Positions 57,345 to 64,000 of a stretch of 64,000 nucleotides of DNA are shown here, one piece after another; within the stretch, counting starts at the first letter, position 1; each line of letters starts with the position of its first letter. A program made the translations under genes and the position numbers. The notes below the pieces were generated by a model. That model had not been told where the DNA came from. It searched no databases and saw only the letters and a program-made list of their open reading frames with translations. The stretch is from Canna indica (Eukaryota; Streptophyta; Magnoliopsida; Zingiberales; Cannaceae): the NCBI GenBank assembly GCA_034359265.1, contig CP136894.1, positions 25,574,501 to 25,638,500 on the forward strand, given 5' to 3'.

Positions 57345-57925
57345 TACCTGAGTGGTCTCACGATCATGATATTCAACAAATGCTTTCCAAAGCATTTGGT
57401 TCAATGCCATCCGGAACATGCTCCAATCTTTCTTTAGTTGTCTCATACTTATTATAAACTGAGCACTTCAATTTATATTTATGCTCACCAAATTTTTTTC
57501 CCATGTTTTCATAATCATGAACTTTCTTAAATATGTTTCTTCAAATGCGAATTTCTCCTGCATTCCAAAAAAAATCAATGGAATATAAGTTAAAATTATG
57601 CAATTTAAAGTGAAAATGTTGAGAATTATCATTTTAATATCATGTGAGGTAGTTCAAAGTTAGAATGTAGATATTACCAGCACGCACACACATGTATATT
57701 TTCTGTTTTTGCTCATTAGTGACATCCTCTCATTTTTCGAAAGAGATTGAAATATCACCATAATTCTGAACATGGTTTCCAAGGAAGCTTAGAATTTTGA
57801 TGCATTAAAACCTATTGGTTGCCCATATTGATCGAAATCCAAGCGAACCTTTTAACCAGCAGGCATCTTAATGAGATCAAGATTCCTAGTCTTTCCCCAT
57901 GCTCTCTTTTTCCTCATGGTTGAAC
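57345..57925 (-). pseudogene. En/Spm accessory-type (Transposase_24-like) relic
   Basis: The minus-strand start MRKKRAWGKTRNLDLIKMP is followed by VRLDFDQYGQPIGFNASKF, NHVQNYGDISISFEK and EDVTNEQKQKIYMCV (57925-57665). A second piece reads MGKKFGEHKYKLKCSVYNKY and ERLEHVPDGIEPNALESI (57510-57380). This order matches the plant Ptta/En/Spm protein family. Stops and frame changes are present, including a TGA between EK and EDVT where the family has tryptophan. No CACTA-type ends were identified around it. It differs in sequence from the gene in the CACTA element at 17080-21325. Confidence 0.65.
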
Positions 57926-58587
57926 CTATCAAAATGAGACCAAAAATATATATAATTGTACTTTTCATTGTAAATAATCAAAAGTTTGACTTATAATTCT
58001 TGGAAATTAACAAATTAATAATTGAAGTAGGAACTATGACTTCTCTGTGCTCATCAGCTCATCTATGCTAAAAAATAAACATATAATATATAATGTCATT
58101 GCTAGGGGCACTCCTAATTGTAAAGCCTTTCCAATAAATTCACTTTTGAAACCACTCTGATGCATGTAATCAATGACAAATCATATAGTAGAAGTAGGCA
58201 TGGTCTCATTGTATAGGAATAGAAGAGTACTGCCATAAACTGAAGTCACAATTCTGAGATGGCAGATACTGCCATAGTAATAGAAAGAGTTCATTGTATA
58301 CCCTATAAGATGGTAGATACTGCCATGCTTGAACTGAAGTCACAATTCTGATGTCACCTTCCTCCTTTCGAAACCAAATCCACTTTTAACTGAAACCAAA
58401 TCATTCATTCCAAGTATACATATTTACTCACAGCAGCGAATCCACTTGACCTTGTGGAGGTGAAGATCTTCAAACATTTCAACTTATGAAATCGAAACTA
58501 TACTCTATATAATCTAGTGAAAAAAGTAGATTCCTATCATTTAATTCATGTAGCTGCTGCTATATAAATGCACCTCTCTAAGAGTGG

Positions 58588-58919
58588 CTACAAATTACTT
58601 TGATGATGGAAATAAGCTTGGAGAAGGAGGATTTGGCCCAGTTTACAAGGTATTTTATTTTGTTTTATTTCTTCATTTGGTAGGAAATTAATTTATTGTT
58701 AATTATCTTTTCCAGGAAAAGCTTCCTGAGACATAGTAGTGAAGAGACTATCAGAGAGATCAGGTGAAGGCACGGAGGAATTCAAGAATGAGGTGGAAGT
58801 AATTTGCAGACTTCAACACATGAATCTTGTCAAGCTTTTGGGTTACTGCATTCATGGAGAGGAGAAGTTGTTGGTCTATGAATTTTTGCCCAATAAGAGC
58901 TTGGATGCCTTTCTCTTTG
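58588..58919 (+). pseudogene. Receptor-like kinase fragment (kinase subdomains I-V)
   Basis: Exon 58588-58649 encodes ATNYFDDGNKLGEGGFGPVYK, including the glycine loop. After a GT-AG intron, exon 58716-58919 encodes [20 protein letters not shown] with the lysine of subdomain II, then [20 protein letters not shown] and [18 protein letters not shown], ending at a donor GT. A TGA lies just before DIVV. The sequence resembles the kinase domains of S-locus lectin or cysteine-rich receptor-like kinases. No further exons (HRD, DFG) follow and no extracellular or membrane part precedes it, so it is a captured or truncated fragment. Confidence 0.8.
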
Positions 58920-59826
58920 GTCAGATTTGTTTGTTTCTATGTTTTATATTTTGGACAAAGGTTTAAATTAGTTGAAACTGAAAAAAAAGAAAGAAATTGA
59001 AACTCAAATTGAGTAGCAACTTATCCAAAAGGTTTAAGCAATTAAGAAATAATACAAGTTTATGATTGAATTGGAATCCCCGTCGGGTTATTTTCTTAAA
59101 CCTGAGAACCGAATTAAGGTATAGAACTCGTTCGATTATGAAACTTGGTATTTAATTGGTTTTCGGGTTTTTCGCGTGGGTTTATACTGGGTCGGTTCGA
59201 ATCGGGTCTCGATTAATATTCACAAAAGTATTTTTGGTTGTTCGAGTACAAAAGTATTTCAAATATAATAAAAAATAAACTCATTTATGAATATAATTCG
59301 TCTTCAATTCAAAAATAAATTATAGTCACAAATTTCTTGCAGCCACATCTAATCTCCATAACTAGATGCAAAAAATTAAAATGTAATTTTGTGATTAAAT
59401 TGATAACAATCACCACAATTTTAGTATATAAAAATAAAAGAAAGAAAAAGATAATAATTACTCCTTGAATATAGATATCATGGATAATACATATAGTATA
59501 ATAGCCACGAATTATTCATGGAAATTTAGTTAGCTCTAAAAGATCTAATCCTCTCGCCACCAAAAAGTAAATATATGGCGGGAATAAATTTTATTTGATT
59601 TGGCTTCAACCACTAGTCACGCCTTTTGATGTGAAAGGAATGGTAGAGTTTGGGTTGACCCTAAGGTTGAGGTTGAACCCTACAATTTGGGTGTGTTTTG
59701 CTTATGAGAACTAAGTTGTCAATATGGTAAATCTTAGAATTTCTTATGCTGAATTCCCAAAGTGTTTGTACTAAATTTCAATTTTAGGAGATGGATTTCA
59801 GATTTGTTTATGCTAAGGATGGTATT
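58920..59826. other. Stretch with no gene recognised
   Basis: AT-rich. It contains a GGGTTTTCGGG..GGTCGGTTCGAATCGGG patch near 59150-59210 of the kind found in simple plant repeats. No frame was supported. Confidence 0.4.
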
Positions 59827-62024
59827 TGTGATAAGTTTATATTATGTGAAAATACTGTTCAAATATATAAAAGCTATATGTCTACTTGATCTTTAATCTT
59901 GGATTCATGGCATGCTAATGTAGCGTTTACTTTATTACCTAGTATATATATCTATAGCATCGTTTGGTTATGTTAAAATGCAGTCTTATGTCACTTAGAG
60001 GTAGATGGAATAGGTGCAGAAACTGAGTTTTTGAATGGGAGATAAATGCTGATAATTACATGCAGTTTGTTTAAGACAATATGTTGCTGAAATTTTCAGC
60101 AGGTTAAATCTTTCAGAAACATAGTTATTTTGGTTCACCATTAGGGTCACGTTGTTGGCTGGATTAATGGACCTTGGGATAGAGAATTTTAGATTATGAA
60201 AGTCTGGTTTAGAGCCAAGTATATCGAGGCTGAAATTTCATGCCTAGTAGTTCATTGGCATGCTGAAATTTTCGATGAAGACAGAAAATTTCCTATTTTC
60301 AGAAATATTTATGATGACGATCGACTAATCTTGCTTAGTTGTTGTATCAGAAACCTATTCTGGTTAATGCAAGGGGTTTAGTGATTTGATTCCTTATAAG
60401 GGGAAGGTATGGTTGGGATTCTTTCTTTGATTTGAATACCATGCTTAGTTCCTTGTGCTAGGGGATTGTTAAAGGAAGAGATGGATTTCTTGATGACCCC
60501 TTGGATTGGGACCGGTTAGGGCAGCCCTAGGGATTAAGGGCCGGCGGTTTGGGGAAGATGTCGATTGCTGGAATTTTTAACTATTCCCTGTTTAATCACT
60601 GTTTCAAATTTGTACATTTATACCATGTGAAGAATTAATTGATTTTTTGAGGATGATTTGGTTATGAGACAAAACTCCTTATTAGGGGTACTTGGCTAGA
60701 GGCACTACTCTACGGGTTAAGGGCTGAATGGTCCTAAAGATGAAGGTTCTATAGCATGATAAGGCACGCTGAAATATTCAAATATTATTTACCCTTGCTG
60801 AAATGTCATTTATATATGTTGAGTTGATGTATATCCATTCTGAAATGATGTATATACATGTTGACTTTATGTACTCATTCTGGAATTACGTATACGTGCT
60901 GCAATTATCTGTATACATGTTGAGATATGTATACGAGCTGGAAAAATACATGAACATGCTGAATTTATATTAGGGTGATAAATCATAGAGCCGAGATGTT
61001 GGGCCCAAGCGAGGGTCGAGTTGGGGCGCTTGGGCGCGTACCCGAGTAGTCGACTAAAATGATAAAATTACCCATGAGAGATGTTTATATATTCCTATGT
61101 TTGATTAGACATTGCTTGTACTTGTGATTGTGGACTACTTGGGTATAAACAATGTCTAATGATGGTCGGGTACCCGAGTTGGGGCGCATGGGCGCGTACC
61201 CGAGTACTTGTGATTGTGGACTACTCTGATGATGACCGGGCCAAGAAGCGTACCAACTTGACAAGTTGGTCCCGACTCGGCGAGTTTGGATACGGGTCGA
61301 GAGTTGCCGTTAGTGAGCCACGCTGACGAAGGACCCGAGTGGCATGATATGGGTCGATATTTGCTGTCGGTAATTTATGCTGACGGTGGAACTGAATGAT
61401 TTGGTTAAAGGGATATTCCCAACCAGAGTGGGCGCCGGAACTAGTTGGCCATCCTAGTTCAGCGGGCCCGAGCGGGAAGCTCGCTAAATAGAGATTCTAA
61501 CAACTGATTCGTATGTTTGCATTGTTTTGGTCCCTTTTGGGCCGAGTGGATGTTTTGGGCTGTTATGGGCCGAGTGGATATGGTATTTGGTGTTCGGGCC
61601 ATTATGGGCCGAGTCGATATGATACTTGATGTTTGGGCCATTATGGGCCGATTGATTGTGGTGTGTTTGAGCACAAGTTTTGTGGATGAATGTTCTACTT
61701 TACATGTTATTTCATTTTTGTACTCCCATATTTATAATTTGTGCTTGATTATATTTATGCTCGGGGTAGCTATGAGAGGGCTCGGGCAAAGCCACTCACT
61801 GAGTTCGTTGGACGCATAGATTATTTTTTAACGACGCAATATTATTTAAAGAAACAAGCCACATCATTGCCACGTAGATTATTTTTAACGACGCAGTGGG
61901 GGTAGCTAGGGACTTAATTGGAAACGAAGAATAAAATTAGGGATTCATGTGAGCGGAAGTTTAGTTGAGGGACCAAAGTGAAAATCTTGAAAAAGTTTGG
62001 AGACGATTTTGGACCTTTTCTCAA

Positions 62025-62060
<36 letters not shown>

Positions 62061-62386
62061 GCATTGGCTTAGAGAGGGTTCGTGATCGAGCCACTCACTG
62101 AGGTAATTTTGAACTCATGACTCTCCTTTCTGTTATAAGCTCAGGCAGCGGATCTCGTGACGTGCTAGGTCGTAGTCGAGTCGTAGGGAGTCCTTGTTTT
62201 GAATACTCTTATAAGTTGGTTGTAGTAGTTTGTTTATATAAACATATTTAACATCTTGACATTTATATTTGAATTATGTATGGTTTGTTTCTTTTATTTT
62301 CGCATTGGTATACATGTGTTGGTAGGCTTCGTGGTACGGACGAGTACTCTGATCGATCATGTGACCCTAGGTTTTGGGGCATGACA
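59827..62386 (+). mobile_element. Long gypsy-like LTR, probably solo (copy 5)
   Basis: The right end CATGTGACCCTAGGTTTTGGGGCATGACA (split here in description) matches the end of the other long LTRs, and the AGCCACTCACTGAG block occurs twice (61790 and 62091). A TGTG start at 59827 preceded by GTATT (59822-59826) pairs with GTATT after the right end (62387-62391), a plausible target duplication. The left end is less sure than the right, since the expected TGTAA start and the GTGAGTGG donor are absent. Confidence 0.5.
62022..62060. repeat. (CA)n(TA)n microsatellite
   Basis: About nine CA units followed directly by about ten TA units, within the LTR. Confidence 0.9.
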
Positions 62387-63059
62387 GTATTAGTATAAAA
62401 ACTACACCACTAAGGATGTACTTACGTTAAATGAATTTTACCTCCGATTAGCATAGAAAAATTCGCGTTGGAACTGTATATCGTATGGCTAAAAATGCGT
62501 GCGACGTTGGCGGTTCCATCCTAGCCGGTCTTCACATATGTGAAATGCATATTATGGGTGCAAGTTGCCATGCTATTTGTGTAACAATTCACTTGCGCGT
62601 CACTATATATACTGGACTTATTTGCAGGAACACATGCTGGAATGTGTTTCTCGTTCATCTCCCTCATGTAATTCTAGAGAAAAATAAATTATTGCATTAG
62701 TCAGCCCCAGCCCCCTTTCTGTATCATGGATAGAACTTTTATGCATGACAAGTTATTTAAATTAATTACGGGAGCTCATGAGATTGATACCCAAAGATTT
62801 GATCTAATATTTTATTTTTTATAAAACGTTTAAATACATAAATAGAAAAGAATTTATCTTAATCCCCATAAGACAAACTAATGGAACCCTAAGACAAGAC
62901 AAATAATTTATTAGTTATATAAACATATAGAAGAATAATTCATATGCAATAAGGACGGCTCATAATCAGTGGCGGTCGGAGGGCTCATAGTCAGTGGTGG
63001 ACGCAGAAATTTAACTGAGGGAGGCCCAATCTAAAATTCTAAAAAAATCTAAATTGAGC
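62387..63059. other. Stretch with no gene recognised
   Basis: No domain or repeat seen. The open frame at 62485-62700 has no recognisable features. Confidence 0.4.
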
Positions 63060-63330
63060 TCGTTAGGATCGTTTTTTTTTTCTCGAGCTTGACCGAGCTC
63101 ATGACGAGCTCGATTAAGCTCGGCTCGAGATCGAGCTGGGTGAGCTCGAATTCAATCAAGCTCAATTGAGCTCGTGAACAAGCCCGATTAAGTTCGGCTC
63201 GAGATCTAGCTCACTCGTGAGCAGCTCGAGCCGAGTATTGGTAAGCTTGAGCTCGACAAGATCGTGTGAAATTCGAATTTTCATCGAGATGATCCCAAGT
63301 AGCTCACGAGCAGCTGAGCTCACTTGCACC
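63060..63330. repeat. GAGCTCGA-rich repeat, possible MITE fragment
   Basis: Dense GAGCTCG, AAGCTCGGCTCGAGATC and CTCGAGCC palindromic words, in both orientations, over about 270 bp. Similar CTCGAGCTC-rich elements are common in plant genomes. No defined ends were found. Confidence 0.5.
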
Positions 63331-64000
63331 TTTATTCTTTCATCTAAATTACCCAAAGCACACTATACTGCAATGTGGGCATCGCCTTGCTTGCCATGAG
63401 GGCTAACCCTATGAAGCATACTATGTGAAAAAAGCTAAGAAACTAATAAGAGATTGATGAAATTACAAGTACATACAGAAAAATAAATATTTGATACTAC
63501 ACCAGAAGTAAAAAACTAAACTTTTATTTTAACAAAGATAAAAAGTTATAATAGGTGACCATACTAGGATTAGAATCCTAGATCTTAAGCAACACACAAG
63601 ATGTCTCACGGTTGGCAGAAATAAAAACTAACTTAAATGCATAATTCATGTTGCAAAAATAAATTTTATTCATCATGAAGATGTATTATACAAATATATA
63701 TATATATATATAAGTAAAATTCACAACCGCTACGTGGCGCTTTCCCAAAGAAAGTTAGCTGACGTGGTATTTTCTATATTTTTTTAATTTTATACCTTTT
63801 GTTATTATTATTTGAATTTCTCTAATAAATATCACATTTATTACCCTTTCTCCCTTTTAAATACCCTCTTCTCTCTCTCAATTAATAGATGTATTATACA
63901 AATTAATATAGATGACTAATAAAATTCATTGTTTCCCGATTTGGGTTCTCAATTAAAATAGAATTCACAATCATGAATGAAGTAGATTTTTTTTATTCAT
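63331..64000. other. AT-rich end of window
   Basis: No gene recognised. A short (TA)n run lies at 63691-63712. Confidence 0.5.

Noticed and set aside
47394..58600. Right terminal inverted repeat of the Harbinger element
   Set aside because: No CAACCAAACGCC-type sequence was found downstream of the transposase, so no right border is claimed.
62485..62700. 71-residue open frame
   Set aside because: No domain, no conserved pattern, no splice context.

Overview
This is a nuclear segment of a flowering plant genome. It has spliced genes with GT-AG introns, TATA boxes and AATAAA signals, and it is dominated by plant-type mobile elements: Copia and Ty3/gypsy LTR retrotransposons (several Sirevirus-like), a CACTA (En/Spm) transposon, a PIF/Harbinger transposon, hAT-like MITEs and foldback elements. 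The species cannot be named from the sequence. No bacterial, organellar, rRNA or tRNA genes and no CRISPR array were seen.

Layout. 109-2646: long gypsy-like LTR. 3173-6585: non-autonomous Copia element that carries only gag and protease, with its 3' LTR cut short at a large foldback element (6582-8104). 8705-9755: AT-rich terminal-inverted-repeat element. 9756-13778: no recognisable gene. 13891-15911: the only intact host gene, a five-exon aluminium-activated malate transporter (ALMT) of 499 residues. 16337-16760: RNase H-like retroelement relic. 16940-22150: Ty3/gypsy gag-protease relic split by a complete 4.2 kb CACTA element (17080-21325, TSD TCA) that carries a decayed En/Spm accessory gene. 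22240-32535: decayed Copia pol whose RNase H is split by an 8.2 kb Sirevirus-like element (23947-32123).

33444-47030: a nest of Copia remnants interrupted by a gypsy-like LTR (33444-35778), a deleted Sirevirus-like element (36038-39517, TSD GATTG), and an LTR (40282-45658) that itself contains a perfect solo LTR (41170-43990, TSD GCTGA). 47394-55193: PIF/Harbinger transposon with a Myb/SANT-like ORF1 and a HARBI1-type transposase keeping its catalytic D, D and E. ORF1 is split by two solo LTRs (48391-49819, TSD TGATA; 49974-52522, TSD ATAAT), and a hAT MITE (53041-53762) lies between the two genes. 57345-57925: En/Spm accessory-type relic. 58588-58919: receptor-like kinase fragment. 59827-62386: further gypsy-like LTR. 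The rest is non-coding.

The window is thus one working gene, the ALMT, beside a heavily nested graveyard of elements. Broken frames are largely explained by C-to-T or G-to-A changes, as expected of methylated, silenced DNA. The most unusual observations are a conserved splice donor and acceptor inside four divergent long LTRs (a candidate LTR-internal leader intron of about 1.6-1.8 kb), arrays of GGTCGACC palindromes shared by two Sirevirus-like LTR families, the gag-protease-only Copia element, and the asymmetric foldback whose tip looks like a hAT MITE.
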